DNA of 64,000 nucleotides from an uncultured Cetobacterium sp. (lineage in GTDB: Bacteria; Fusobacteriota; Fusobacteriia; Fusobacteriales; Fusobacteriaceae). Location of the stretch: the NCBI RefSeq assembly GCF_947072685.1, contig NZ_CAMTIK010000007.1, positions 1 to 64,000 of the forward strand, read 5' to 3'. Position numbers and translations under genes: made by a program. The notes under the pieces were generated by a model, which saw only the letters and a list, made by a program, of their open reading frames with translations, did no database searches and was not told the DNA's origin. Shown here piece by piece: positions 34,499-43,902 of this stretch. Position 1 is the stretch's first letter; every line of letters starts with the position of its first letter.

Positions 34499-35198
34499 TG
34501 TTCTTTTTCTCCCTTCTTAATCTCTCTACTATGTCAAAGGCTTTCTTTTTATATTCTAAATAATCACCATCTCTATTAGGTCCAAATTTTAAATAATCCA
34601 TACTTTTAATAAAGTCAGTATCTTTTTCTGTTATAGGATAAATAGCTTTGTATTCTCCACCTAAAAAATTAGTTCCATACATACCATCTATATACCTCCG
34701 TAATTCTAAACTAATTTTCTCCTTCCAATTAGATCCATTAACTTTAGACATCTCTTTTTTCAATATAATATACGGATCTTTAGCTCTATCTACTAAATGC
34801 ATAAAAAATGCTGTTATAACTGCAATTATTCCTGCTATAGTTGCTAAAATTCCCATATGTGGATAATCAGTTTCTATATATGTATTATTTGGATTTGAAA
34901 GAGCTTCGTAAATATCTTTTTCAGAAGGTTCTATTGTTGAAACTACATCTATTTTTAGTTTTTTATTTCCGATTTTAATTTCATTTTCACCAACTTTATA
35001 TATAGTAAATGTTACAACATAAGAGCCATCTTTATCCTTTTCTAAGGATGATATTTTATAACCTTCTAAAGCTTTCTCAATTTCACTTTCATTGATAGCA
35101 CCCTCTATTTTTAGAGTTATTTTATCACCAATATTATATTCTTTGCTAAAAGATAGTAGAGAAAGTAAAAGAAAAATCCCAATAGTTATTTTTTTCAT
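34491..35198 (-). CDS. Bat-operon membrane protein of unknown function
   Basis: A 235-residue protein with a signal peptide (residues 1-18, 'LLSLLSFSKE'), a beta-rich periplasmic part, one membrane helix near 118-137 and a cytoplasmic C-terminal part rich in basic residues ('RRYIDGMYG', 'RLRREKK'). It occupies the place between the DUF58 gene and batA where other bat operons have DUF4381-like proteins, which it resembles in layout. Overlaps the DUF58 gene by four bases (ATGA). Confidence 0.7.
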   Translation of the reverse strand: MKKITIGIFLLLSLLSFSKEYNIGDKITLKIEGAINESEIEKALEGYKISSLEKDKDGSYVVTFTIYKVGENEIKIGNKKLKIDVVSTIEPSEKDIYEALSNPNNTYIETDYPHMGILATIAGIIAVITAFFMHLVDRAKDPYIILKKEMSKVNGSNWKEKISLELRRYIDGMYGTNFLGGEYKAIYPITEKDTDFIKSMDYLKFGPNRDGDYLEYKKKAFDIVERLRREKKNSV

Positions 35199-36025
35199 CG
35201 CACTCTCCCTCTATTAAAAAATTTTGAAATCTCTTTTACATAATCCTCTCCAACATATAAATTTATTCCATTAGAAATATTATTTATATTTATATCACTA
35301 CTATTCTCTTTATAATTTTCAACAACTATTTGTTCACCAGTTTCAGCATCTTCTAAAGTGAAAATAGCTCCAATTGGAAGTGATTCATATTTTTTATCGC
35401 CAATTCTTACCGGTATAATTTCATGTCGCTGAGATAGGATTTTCAATTCTTTTTCATAGTTAACATCTAAAAAGTCTGATATTAGAAAGATAACGGATCT
35501 TCTTTTGAAAACTTTTCCAAAGTATCTTAAAGCCGTAGCAATATCTGTTTTATCTCCTTTAGGATTAATCGTCAATAGGTTTTCAATTATAGATAGCGTA
35601 TGTTTTTTCCCTTTTTTTAAAGGGATAACTCTCTCAATTTGATTAGAAAAAAACAGTGCTCCGACTCTATCACTATTTTTGTTAGCACTAAATGCTAAAC
35701 TTCCAACTAATTCTGTTATAAGATCTAACTTTGCTTTAAATCTATTAGATGCTGATATGTCAACTAGCAAAAAAATAGAAAGTTCTCTTTCCTCTACAAA
35801 CTCTTTAACATATGCTTTCCTTTGTTTAGCAGTAACTTTCCAATCTATTTTTTTCACATCATCTCCTGGAGCATATCTTCTAATATCAGAGAACTCCATT
35901 CCATTTCCTTTTAAACAAGATTGATACTGTCCTGCAAAAATATTGTCAGATAAAATAGTAGCTTTTATTTCAATACTCTTTATCTTTTTTAAAAGTTCCT
36001 TTTTACTCTCTAATCTATTATCCAT
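35195..36025 (-). CDS. DUF58 domain protein
   Basis: A 276-residue soluble protein. The DUF58 signature 'MEFSDIRRYAPGDDVKKIDWKVTA' region is present near residues 39-62, and a vWA-like fold follows ('LLVDISASN' near 85, 'FLISDFLD' near 180). DUF58 proteins are regular partners of MoxR ATPases. It is the second gene of the operon, 9 bases after moxR. Function in detail is unknown. Confidence 0.9.
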   Translation of the reverse strand: MDNRLESKKELLKKIKSIEIKATILSDNIFAGQYQSCLKGNGMEFSDIRRYAPGDDVKKIDWKVTAKQRKAYVKEFVEERELSIFLLVDISASNRFKAKLDLITELVGSLAFSANKNSDRVGALFFSNQIERVIPLKKGKKHTLSIIENLLTINPKGDKTDIATALRYFGKVFKRRSVIFLISDFLDVNYEKELKILSQRHEIIPVRIGDKKYESLPIGAIFTLEDAETGEQIVVENYKENSSDININNISNGINLYVGEDYVKEISKFFNRGRVR

Positions 36026-36034
36026 AGTCTCTCC

Positions 36035-36964
36035 TTATGGTAAAACAACTGTTTTTAGTATATCATCTATTATATCTACTACCTTTTTGTCCTCTGCTTC
36101 AGATTCATATGTTAAAATAAGTCTGTGACGTAAAACATCATAAATAACTTTTCTTATATCTTGTGGCATTACAAAATCTCTTCCATCTAAAAATGCAGCA
36201 GCTTTAGATGCTATGACCAAACTTATACTAGCTCTAGGTGAAGCTCCACAAGCAATATAATCGGAATGTTCTCTAGTTTTAAATACAATATCTAAAATAT
36301 ATTTTTTTAACTTTTGATCTATAACAACTTTTTTAATTATTTCTTTTATCTCTTCCAAATCTTGTAGAGATATAATTGTATTTATTCGAATATCTGAAAA
36401 TTCTTTTTCACCTGTTAGTAAATCAAGCATTTCCATCTCCTCTTCATATGTTGGGTACTCTATTTTTACTTTCATTAAAAATCTATCTTGCTGAGCCTCT
36501 GGTAGTGGATATGTCCCATCTTGCTCTATCGGGTTTTGAGTTGCTAAAACTATAAACGGTTTATCTAGTTTAAATGTTTCACTAGCAATTGTAACTTGTT
36601 TCTCTTGCATAGCTTCTAAAAGAGCAGATTGAACTTTTGCAGGAGCTCTATTTATTTCATCAGCTAGAACTATATTGGCAAATATAGGTCCTTTTTTTAC
36701 ACTGAAATCTCCAGTTTTTTCATTATATATCTCTGTTCCTACAATATCGCTCGGTAACAAATCTGGAGTAAATTGAATTCTTGAAAAACTTAATCCCAAA
36801 GTCTCTGCTATTGTAGAGACTGTTAGTGATTTTGCTAACCCAGGAAGACCCTCCAATAGAATATGGTTTCCTGTTAAAATTCCAATAAGAATTTTCTCAA
36901 CCATATCATTTTGTCCAATTACCTTTTTAGAAATCTCTTTTTTTAAAGTATTAATTCTTTCCAT
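36035..36964 (-). CDS. MoxR family AAA+ ATPase
   Basis: A 309-residue AAA+ ATPase. Walker A 'LEGLPGLAKSLT' near residue 36, Walker B 'VLADEINRAPAK' near 105, sensor 1 'ATQNPIEQDG' near 149, and 'SPRASISL' near 247 are intact. MoxR ATPases act as chaperones in maturation of protein complexes together with vWA proteins, which are encoded downstream. First gene of the seven-gene operon; the ATG follows AGGAG. Confidence 0.94.
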   Translation of the reverse strand: MERINTLKKEISKKVIGQNDMVEKILIGILTGNHILLEGLPGLAKSLTVSTIAETLGLSFSRIQFTPDLLPSDIVGTEIYNEKTGDFSVKKGPIFANIVLADEINRAPAKVQSALLEAMQEKQVTIASETFKLDKPFIVLATQNPIEQDGTYPLPEAQQDRFLMKVKIEYPTYEEEMEMLDLLTGEKEFSDIRINTIISLQDLEEIKEIIKKVVIDQKLKKYILDIVFKTREHSDYIACGASPRASISLVIASKAAAFLDGRDFVMPQDIRKVIYDVLRHRLILTYESEAEDKKVVDIIDDILKTVVLP

Positions 36965-37039
36965 ACTTTCCTCCTAAGTTTTATTTAACATAATAAATCA
37001 TTATACGGCGTTTTTGTTAAAATCCCTAAATTTTTTGAT

Positions 37040-37077
37040 AAAAAAAGAAGAGAAAAAGTTTTATCCTTTTACTCTTC
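37040..37077 (-). terminator. Terminator of the GGDEF-EAL gene
   Basis: Arms GAAGAGAAAAAG and CTTTTACTCTTC pair with one mismatch and are followed by seven T on the minus strand. Confidence 0.8.
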
Positions 37078-37086
37078 GATCTATTA

Positions 37087-39444
37087 TTATAATATAGTTT
37101 CCTCTAGAATATGTTTTGGTAAAGGTCTAGAAAATAAATACCCTTGAATTAGATCTACTTTCATCTCTTTTAACAACTCTAAATCCTCAACTGTTTCAAC
37201 CCCCTCAGCAATAACTTTTAAATTTAAAGCATGGGCTGTATCGATACATAATTTTACTAAAGTTCTATATTCTTCACTGTCTTTCATTCCCCAAATAAAA
37301 TTTTTATCAATTTTTATATTAGAAAGCGGTATTTTTACAAGATAACTAAATGAAGAATATCCAGTTCCAAAATCATCTAGCGATATTTTAATTCCAATAT
37401 CTTTTAGTTCTTTAATTTTTAAGATATTTTCACCTATATTTTGTAATAATACTGTTTCTGTAATCTCGATTCCAACATTATTTGGTTCTACACCTGTTTC
37501 AAATATTATTTTTTTAATAGTTCTAACAAAATTATGCTTCATTATTTGAACTGCAGATATATTGACAGAAACAATTATTTTATTTTCTCTATTTTCATTG
37601 ATTTTTTTAGCAAAAGAAAATGCAGTTTTTATTATAAATTTACCTATTTCATCTATCAAAGTAGATTTTTCCATAATATTTATAATATCCACTATCGGCA
37701 CTTTTCTATACTTATCATTGTTCCATCTCAACAATGCTTCTAATCCCACAAGTCCCTTATCACATGTATACTGTGGTTGATAATATAGTTCAAGTTCCTC
37801 TTTCTCTAAAGCATTTCTTAAATCCTGATTAATTTCTTCATCCAAACACCTTTTTTTATCTAAATCTGAATTGTAGAATATATATTGATTTTTACCTTGA
37901 TCTTTCGCTTTGTAAAGTGCTAAATCTCCCTTAGTTAAAAATGAATCAGTACCTTCTTCACCTATATTACCAGTAACTATACCTATACTAGCAGATATTT
38001 TATTATATTTACCTTTATTCCCATTTCCTGTTAAAAGATTTAAAATTTTATCAGCTACCTCTATAATTTTTTCACTAGACATTTCACCTTTCCAAACAAT
38101 AACGAATTCATCTCCACCTATTCTAGATACAAATCCATTTTTACAAACTTCTTGTAACTCTTTTGCAAAAGTTATCAATACTTTATCTCCATACAGGTGT
38201 CCAAAATTATCATTTAAATATTTAAAATTATCTAAATCCATAAACATAATTGTAGCATCCAAATTATTACACGATAGTTCAAGATCTATATAATTATATA
38301 ATCCTCTTCTATTGGCTAATCCTGTTAATGAATCTGTATATGCCATTTTTCTTATTTTAGCCTCTTGACTCTTCATATCTGTAATATCTCTCATTGTACA
38401 AACAATTCCTATAACTTCTCCTGAAATATCTATTATTGGAGATTTATGAACTTCTAGTGCTTTTTCTCCATCATTTGTCAAAATTGTTTTTACAAGATGA
38501 ATATTTTTTTTACTAAAAATAACCTCATTATCCTCTGCTATGATATTTTCTATATGATCTTCTCCTAAAAAATAATCCTCTTTGACATCGAAAGAAGATA
38601 GAGGTGTTACGTCCATTAATTTAAAAAATGTGCTATTACTTTTAATAATAAACCCCTCTCTATTTTTAGTAAAAACTGCAAACGGCATATTTTCTAACAT
38701 TATATCAAATTTCACATCTTTATTTTTTAAATCTGTTATATCTTTAGCTATTCCCATAGTTCCAATGACAGAGTTATCTTCCCCAACTACTGGTACTTTA
38801 TAAATATTAAAATGCTTGTAACCTTTTTTCCCAGGGATAACCTCATCAAAAATAATCTGCTTTCTTTCGTTCATAACCTGAAGATCATATAATCTACAGT
38901 TTTCACCTATCATTCCATCCCAAACGAAATGATCTCCTCTTCCTCTAATAGTTTCAATATCTTTTCCACAATGTTCTTTAAATTCATTATTTACAATCAT
39001 GTACTCACTATCTTTATTTTTAAACCATGCCATGTAGGGTATATTATCTAAAAGAGTAAAAAATTTGCGTTTATTTTCATCCGCTTCACTTTTAGCTACT
39101 ATAGTTTCCCTTAGTTTTTCCAATGTTAATCGGATTTCTTTCAGAGAGTAGGGTTTTAAAAAAAAGTTAACAGCCCCTTTTTTTATATAGTCTGAAGGTC
39201 TCTCCTCTTTTAATATATCAACAGATATTATTAATTTTTCAAGAGAAGATTTAAAATATTCAAAAAGATATTCATTATATGTATCAAAAATTATAAAATC
39301 AAAATCTTCTAAATTAACTTTAAGATAATCTGAAAAATTTATAAATTCAAAATGATACTCCTTTAAAAGTAGCACTCCTAATTCTTTTAAATTTTGTGTG
39401 GTTATTTCCTTTTCTTGTAAAATCAAAATTTTTAGTTTTTTCAT
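37087..39444 (-). CDS. PAS-GGDEF-EAL cyclic-di-GMP protein with receiver-like N-terminus
   Basis: A 785-residue cytoplasmic signalling protein. Residues 1-118 resemble a response-regulator receiver, with the central Asp ('FIIFDTY') and Lys ('FFLKPYS') kept, but the paired N-terminal acids are replaced by 'LQEKE', so phosphorylation is doubtful. Two PAS domains follow (about 130-245 and 250-365). The GGDEF domain (about 370-530) has an intact 'GGDEF' near 440, and the EAL domain (about 540-780) keeps 'EALLRW', 'DDFGTGYSS' and 'IAEGVET', so both synthesis and breakdown of c-di-GMP are possible. No membrane helices. Single gene with its own terminator; the signal sensed by the PAS domains is unknown. 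Confidence 0.93.
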   Translation of the reverse strand: MKKLKILILQEKEITTQNLKELGVLLLKEYHFEFINFSDYLKVNLEDFDFIIFDTYNEYLFEYFKSSLEKLIISVDILKEERPSDYIKKGAVNFFLKPYSLKEIRLTLEKLRETIVAKSEADENKRKFFTLLDNIPYMAWFKNKDSEYMIVNNEFKEHCGKDIETIRGRGDHFVWDGMIGENCRLYDLQVMNERKQIIFDEVIPGKKGYKHFNIYKVPVVGEDNSVIGTMGIAKDITDLKNKDVKFDIMLENMPFAVFTKNREGFIIKSNSTFFKLMDVTPLSSFDVKEDYFLGEDHIENIIAEDNEVIFSKKNIHLVKTILTNDGEKALEVHKSPIIDISGEVIGIVCTMRDITDMKSQEAKIRKMAYTDSLTGLANRRGLYNYIDLELSCNNLDATIMFMDLDNFKYLNDNFGHLYGDKVLITFAKELQEVCKNGFVSRIGGDEFVIVWKGEMSSEKIIEVADKILNLLTGNGNKGKYNKISASIGIVTGNIGEEGTDSFLTKGDLALYKAKDQGKNQYIFYNSDLDKKRCLDEEINQDLRNALEKEELELYYQPQYTCDKGLVGLEALLRWNNDKYRKVPIVDIINIMEKSTLIDEIGKFIIKTAFSFAKKINENRENKIIVSVNISAVQIMKHNFVRTIKKIIFETGVEPNNVGIEITETVLLQNIGENILKIKELKDIGIKISLDDFGTGYSSFSYLVKIPLSNIKIDKNFIWGMKDSEEYRTLVKLCIDTAHALNLKVIAEGVETVEDLELLKEMKVDLIQGYLFSRPLPKHILEETIL

Positions 39445-39609
39445 CTATATTTCCTTTTTCTATTTAATATATTAATATTTTAACATATTTTTCAATCATT
39501 TGAAAGATTTATGAATTTTTTATTCTAAAATATAACGTTGAATTTATATCAAGTTAATAATATAATACTCTTAGTGCTTTTTATGTGAATTTAATATGAG
39601 GAGGGGTAT

Positions 39610-40398
39610 ATGTATAAATTAGTCATCTCAGATTTAGATGGAACTCTTGTTGATAGCAATAAGAATCTTTCTGATTATACAAAAAAAACTATTAGTAAAC
39701 TTAAAGAAAATGGGGTATATTTTGTAATTGCGACAGGTAGAAATTATAGAGGAGCTAAAAAAATAGCGGATAGTTTGGGATTAGATTCTGAAATTATTTG
39801 TAATAATGGTTCAACAATATATAATAACCAAGGTGAATTAATATTTCAAAAAACTATTTCCAATACAACAGCTAAACAAATATTTAGAGAAATAGAGAAT
39901 ACTGAAAGTATTTTTTTTGCTAGCTCTGGAAATAATATTTATATACAGAAAGGAAAAGTCGAGGAAGCATCTCTATTTCTTTTATCTCCTCCTGAAAATC
40001 CGATAGAAATAACTCTAGAAAATGTAGAACATTACAATTTTGAAAAAATTGTAATAATCAATCATAATAATGATATCTTAAAAAAATTATCAGAAAATTT
40101 CAATAAAACAGATGATATTAACGCTTTCATTTCACAGGACTGTTATCTAGATATTGTCCACTACCAAACATCTAAAGGGATTGCTTTAAAATTTTTAGCA
40201 AAATTAAAAAATATTGATTTAAAACATACTCTTGCTTTCGGGGATGCTTTTAATGATTATGATATGCTTAAATTTGCAGGAAAAGGACTTGTTATGGCCA
40301 ACGGATTTGAAGAGCTAAAAAATGAATTTGAAACATTAAAGTTAAGTAATGACGATAGCGGTGTGGCAAACTATCTTTCAACAATTTTTGAACTTTAA
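39610..40398 (+). CDS. HAD superfamily phosphatase, Cof family
   Basis: A 262-residue HAD-IIB hydrolase: motif I 'ISDLDGTLVDS' at residue 5, motif II 'IATGRNY' near 40, and motif IV 'AFGDAFNDYDML' near 217, with the Cof-type cap between. Such enzymes remove phosphate from sugars or cofactors such as FMN and PLP with broad specificity; the substrate here is not clear. Single gene with an ATG after GAGGAGG. Confidence 0.92.
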   Translation: MYKLVISDLDGTLVDSNKNLSDYTKKTISKLKENGVYFVIATGRNYRGAKKIADSLGLDSEIICNNGSTIYNNQGELIFQKTISNTTAKQIFREIENTESIFFASSGNNIYIQKGKVEEASLFLLSPPENPIEITLENVEHYNFEKIVIINHNNDILKKLSENFNKTDDINAFISQDCYLDIVHYQTSKGIALKFLAKLKNIDLKHTLAFGDAFNDYDMLKFAGKGLVMANGFEELKNEFETLKLSNDDSGVANYLSTIFEL

Positions 40399-40442
40399 AA
40401 AAACAAACACTTGAATATAACAGATTCAAGTGTTTGTTTTTT
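40397..40442. terminator. Bidirectional terminator between the HAD gene and the outer-membrane protein gene
   Basis: Arms 40397-40415 and 40424-40442 form a near-perfect 19-bp stem with poly-A/poly-T ends on both strands. It serves the two convergent genes. Confidence 0.92.
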
Positions 40443-40450
40443 ATAATAGA

Positions 40451-40954
40451 TTAAAAGAAATTATACCCTAATGTAAAACTAACTTGCTTTAAATCATCAT
40501 TACCTCTTCTATCACCATCAATTTTAGTAACTGAATATAAAACCTCTCCTTGTAAAGAGAAGATATCCATACCAACTCCTGCTCCATAGAAATAATCACC
40601 ATCTGGATTTGATCTAGAAACATTATCACGAGTATATAATACCTTTCCAACTTTTCCTACTAAATAGGGTTTTATAGCAATCGGAAACAGATTTACCTTT
40701 ACCAATCCATAGGCAGGAATTGTTTCTATATCTGTTCCTGAAGTTTTTCCATTATAAGCGATTCCAACTCCAACATCTGCCAGAAGCAATGTCTGAGTTA
40801 ATTCTAAACTTACTGTGGGTGCATAATTTTCAAATGTTTTTTCCTCTTTATTATAAGAACTTGCATTTGTTATTGCTCCAAATCTAGCATGTGCATCTAA
40901 TGCAAATACTGAACTTGCTCCTAATAAAAATAATCCTAAAATTTCTTTCTTCAT
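40451..40954 (-). CDS. Small outer-membrane beta-barrel protein
   Basis: A 167-residue exported protein with a clear signal peptide (residues 1-23, 'GLFLLGASSVFALDAHA'). The mature part alternates polar and hydrophobic residues, with glycine- and tyrosine-rich strands, and ends in 'FTLGYNFF', an aromatic terminal residue as in outer-membrane barrels recognised by BamA. About eight strands are possible. Function unknown; ligand or adhesion roles would be guesses. Confidence 0.8.
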   Translation of the reverse strand: MKKEILGLFLLGASSVFALDAHARFGAITNASSYNKEEKTFENYAPTVSLELTQTLLLADVGVGIAYNGKTSGTDIETIPAYGLVKVNLFPIAIKPYLVGKVGKVLYTRDNVSRSNPDGDYFYGAGVGMDIFSLQGEVLYSVTKIDGDRRGNDDLKQVSFTLGYNFF

Positions 40955-41115
40955 TTTGTTCTCCTTTATTTTAAGTATTTACACTATATATTACACTATT
41001 TTTAATTAAAGTACCATATTATTTTGCATGAATCTTTGTATTTACAAATAAAAGTTGATGATATCTATTTTTTAAACTATAATAAATATGTATTATTTTA
41101 ATAAAGGAGGATTTT

Positions 41116-42810
41116 ATGAATTTTTCAGATTATATTTATATAAGACCGGACTACAACAAAATAAAAATTAATTTTCTAAATTTTATTCAAAAAATCAATG
41201 AATCAAAAAACTTAAGCGAACAATTAGAGATTATAAAAGACATCAATAAAATTAGAAACTCTATTGATACCATGTCAAATTTATCTCATATAAGACATAC
41301 AATAGATACTGAGGATTCTTTTTACAATGAAGAAAAAGCTTACTGGGATGATATTGCCCCGTTGTTCCATGAACTGGATACATTGTTTTATAAAGCTTTA
41401 ATCTCTCACCCTAATAAAAATCAAATAAAAGATGTCTTAGGAAATCAATTTTTCAAACTTATAGAAAATAGTTTGAAATCATTTTCATCTGATATTATCG
41501 AAGATTTACAGGAGGAAAATAAAGAAGTTTCAAAATATGTTAAACTTCTAGCTTCAGCTAAAATTTTATTTGAAGGCGAAGAAAGAAACCTTTCTGGAAT
41601 GACCCCATTTATCTTATCGCAAAATAGAGATATTAGAAAAAACGCTCAAGAAGCTAAATATTCATTTTTCAAAAAAAATGAATCTAATTTTGATGAAATT
41701 TTTAATAATTTAGTTATAATTAGAGATCGTATCGCGAAAAAACTAGGTTTTAATAATTTTATAGAATTAGGGTATATTCGGATGAATCGTATAGATTATT
41801 CAAGTGATATGGTCGCTAACTTCAGAAAGCAAGTTATAGAAGAGATTGTTCCAGTAGCAACCTCCCTTTATAAAAAACAAGCTAGAAGACTTAACCTAGA
41901 TTCTCTTAGTTACTACGATGAAAAATTTGAATTTAATACTGGAAATGCTATTCCTAAAGGAGATACAAATTGGATTATTGAGCAAGGGAAACAAATGTAT
42001 CATGAGATGTCTCCAGAGACATCTGAATTTATAGATTACATGATCGAACATAATCTTATGGATTTAACTACTAAAAAAGGTAAAGCCGGTGGAGGATATT
42101 GCACTTTTATTGCTGATTATAAGTCTCCATTTATTTTTTCAAATTTTAATGGTACAAGTGGAGATATAGATGTTCTCACTCATGAAGCTGGACATGCATT
42201 TCAAGTATATAGATCAAAGTGGATTGAAACTCCAGAACTATTGTGGGCTACTTACGAAAGTTCTGAAATTCATTCTATGAGTATGGAATTTTTTACTTGG
42301 GATTGGATGAAAAATTTCTTTAAAGAGGATACAGAAAAATATTTTTATACTCATCTGGGTGGGGCTATTAAATTCATCCCATACGGCTCTCTTGTTGATG
42401 AATTTCAACATGAAATCTATAAAAATCCTACTTTGACTCCAAATGAAAGAAAAACTATTTGGAGAGATTTAGAAAAATTATATAAACCTCATTCTGATTA
42501 TTCTGAAAATTTATTTCTTGAAAATGGAGGATGGTGGATTCAGCAAGCTCATATTTTTGAAGTTCCTTTTTATTATATTGATTATGCTTTAGCTCAAGTC
42601 TGTGCATTACAATTCTGGAAACATATGAAGGTTAACAGACAAGAAGCTTGGACTGATTATATCAATCTATGCAATATAGGTGGAACTAAATCATTTTTGG
42701 ATCTCTTAAAACACGCAAATTTAGTGTCACCTTTTGAGAATAATTGTATCAAAAATATATTGAAGCCTGTAAGAGAATATCTAGAGAATATCAATGATAA
42801 ATCTTTGTAA
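41116..42810 (+). CDS. M3 family oligopeptidase (PepF-like)
   Basis: A 564-residue cytoplasmic zinc peptidase. The metal site 'THEAGHAFQ' lies near residue 355 and the third ligand in 'SSEIHSMSMEFF' near 381. The C-terminal 'FYYIDYALAQVCALQFW' is typical of the oligoendopeptidase F/M3 group. It degrades short peptides. Length is typical of the M3 group. It is followed after about 50 bases by an oxidoreductase gene on the same strand, perhaps co-transcribed since no terminator lies between. The ATG follows AAGGAGG. Confidence 0.93.
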   Translation: MNFSDYIYIRPDYNKIKINFLNFIQKINESKNLSEQLEIIKDINKIRNSIDTMSNLSHIRHTIDTEDSFYNEEKAYWDDIAPLFHELDTLFYKALISHPNKNQIKDVLGNQFFKLIENSLKSFSSDIIEDLQEENKEVSKYVKLLASAKILFEGEERNLSGMTPFILSQNRDIRKNAQEAKYSFFKKNESNFDEIFNNLVIIRDRIAKKLGFNNFIELGYIRMNRIDYSSDMVANFRKQVIEEIVPVATSLYKKQARRLNLDSLSYYDEKFEFNTGNAIPKGDTNWIIEQGKQMYHEMSPETSEFIDYMIEHNLMDLTTKKGKAGGGYCTFIADYKSPFIFSNFNGTSGDIDVLTHEAGHAFQVYRSKWIETPELLWATYESSEIHSMSMEFFTWDWMKNFFKEDTEKYFYTHLGGAIKFIPYGSLVDEFQHEIYKNPTLTPNERKTIWRDLEKLYKPHSDYSENLFLENGGWWIQQAHIFEVPFYYIDYALAQVCALQFWKHMKVNRQEAWTDYINLCNIGGTKSFLDLLKHANLVSPFENNCIKNILKPVREYLENINDKSL

Positions 42811-42861
42811 TTTTTCATATTATTTTTTAATTATAGGTCTTTTAATTCCAGGAGTGTGTCT

Positions 42862-43818
42862 ATGAACATCTTTGCACCAATAACAATTAAAAATATTACA
42901 ATTAAAAATCGAATTGTTCTTCCTCCTATGGTTCGTTTTTCCATGATCAAAAAAGATGGACTTGTCACAAAAACTCTTTTAGATTGGTATGAATCCATTG
43001 CTTTTAATGGGGTTGGTATGATTATTGTCGAAGCTTGCTGTGTTTCTCCAAATGGCAAGCTTAGAGAAAATCAACTTGGAATTTGGAACGATTCTTTTAT
43101 TCCAGGTCTCAAAGAATTAGCTTTTCGATGTAAAAAACACGGTTGTACTACATTAATTCAAATTCATCATGCTGGATTTTTAAATAATTTAAACAATATT
43201 TCTGAAAATAAAATTGATTCAATTCTTGATGATTTTATAGACGCTTTTTATCGTGCTAAACTCTGTGGATTTGATGGTATAGAAATACATGCTGCTCATG
43301 GTTATCTTCTCTCTCAATTGATGTCTAAACTTGAAAATAACCGAATAGATAAATATGGTGGTTCTTTAAAAAAAAGAATGTTTTTTATAACTCAACTTCT
43401 AATAAAAACTAAAAATATTTTTGATGGTAATTTTATTTTAAGTTGTCGAATAGGGGGAAATGAACCATCTTTAGAAGATGGTATTAATAATGCCAAATAC
43501 TTAGAAAATTTAGGGGTAGATATAATACATGTTTCACACGGAATACCTGATCCAAATTTCAAAAGTCAGGCAAAAATATTTTTTCCTAAAGATTTTAATT
43601 TTGATTGGGTGATATATATGGGAATGGAAATAAAAAAATGTTTAAAAATTCCAGTTATAGGAGTTCGGAAAATAACTAATGAAAATCAAGCCAGTTATTT
43701 AGTCGAAAATAATTTACTTGATTTTGTTGCTGTTGGTAGAGCTATGATTGGAAAACCTCTATGGATAAAACAGGCATTAGCTAGTTACAATTTGCGAAAA
43801 AAAGATATCAGTTTTTAA
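42862..43818 (+). CDS. NADH:flavin oxidoreductase, old yellow enzyme family
   Basis: A 318-residue FMN-binding barrel enzyme from the ATG at 42862 (GGAG lies 7 bases upstream; the GTG two codons earlier is too close). Family motifs: 'NRIVLPPMVRFSM' at the start, 'GFDGIEIHAAHGYLLSQ' near 135 with the substrate-binding His pair, 'NRIDKYGGS' near 160 and 'DFVAVGRAMIGKP' near 290. It is the short, single-domain form without the Fe-S and second flavin domains of enoate reductases. It reduces activated C=C bonds of unknown substrate. Confidence 0.9.
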   Translation: MNIFAPITIKNITIKNRIVLPPMVRFSMIKKDGLVTKTLLDWYESIAFNGVGMIIVEACCVSPNGKLRENQLGIWNDSFIPGLKELAFRCKKHGCTTLIQIHHAGFLNNLNNISENKIDSILDDFIDAFYRAKLCGFDGIEIHAAHGYLLSQLMSKLENNRIDKYGGSLKKRMFFITQLLIKTKNIFDGNFILSCRIGGNEPSLEDGINNAKYLENLGVDIIHVSHGIPDPNFKSQAKIFFPKDFNFDWVIYMGMEIKKCLKIPVIGVRKITNENQASYLVENNLLDFVAVGRAMIGKPLWIKQALASYNLRKKDISF

Positions 43819-43833
43819 GCTGATATCTTTTTT
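43797..43833 (+). terminator. Terminator overlapping the end of the OYE gene
   Basis: Arms AAAAAAGATATCAG and CTGATATCTTTTTT form a strong hairpin with a T-run; the left arm is inside the last codons of the gene. Confidence 0.85.
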
Positions 43834-43902
43834 ATATTTAAAGGATTTTTAAAAAAAAAATTGAATATTTCCTTATACAAATATTTTAAAGGGAGGGTTT
43901 TC

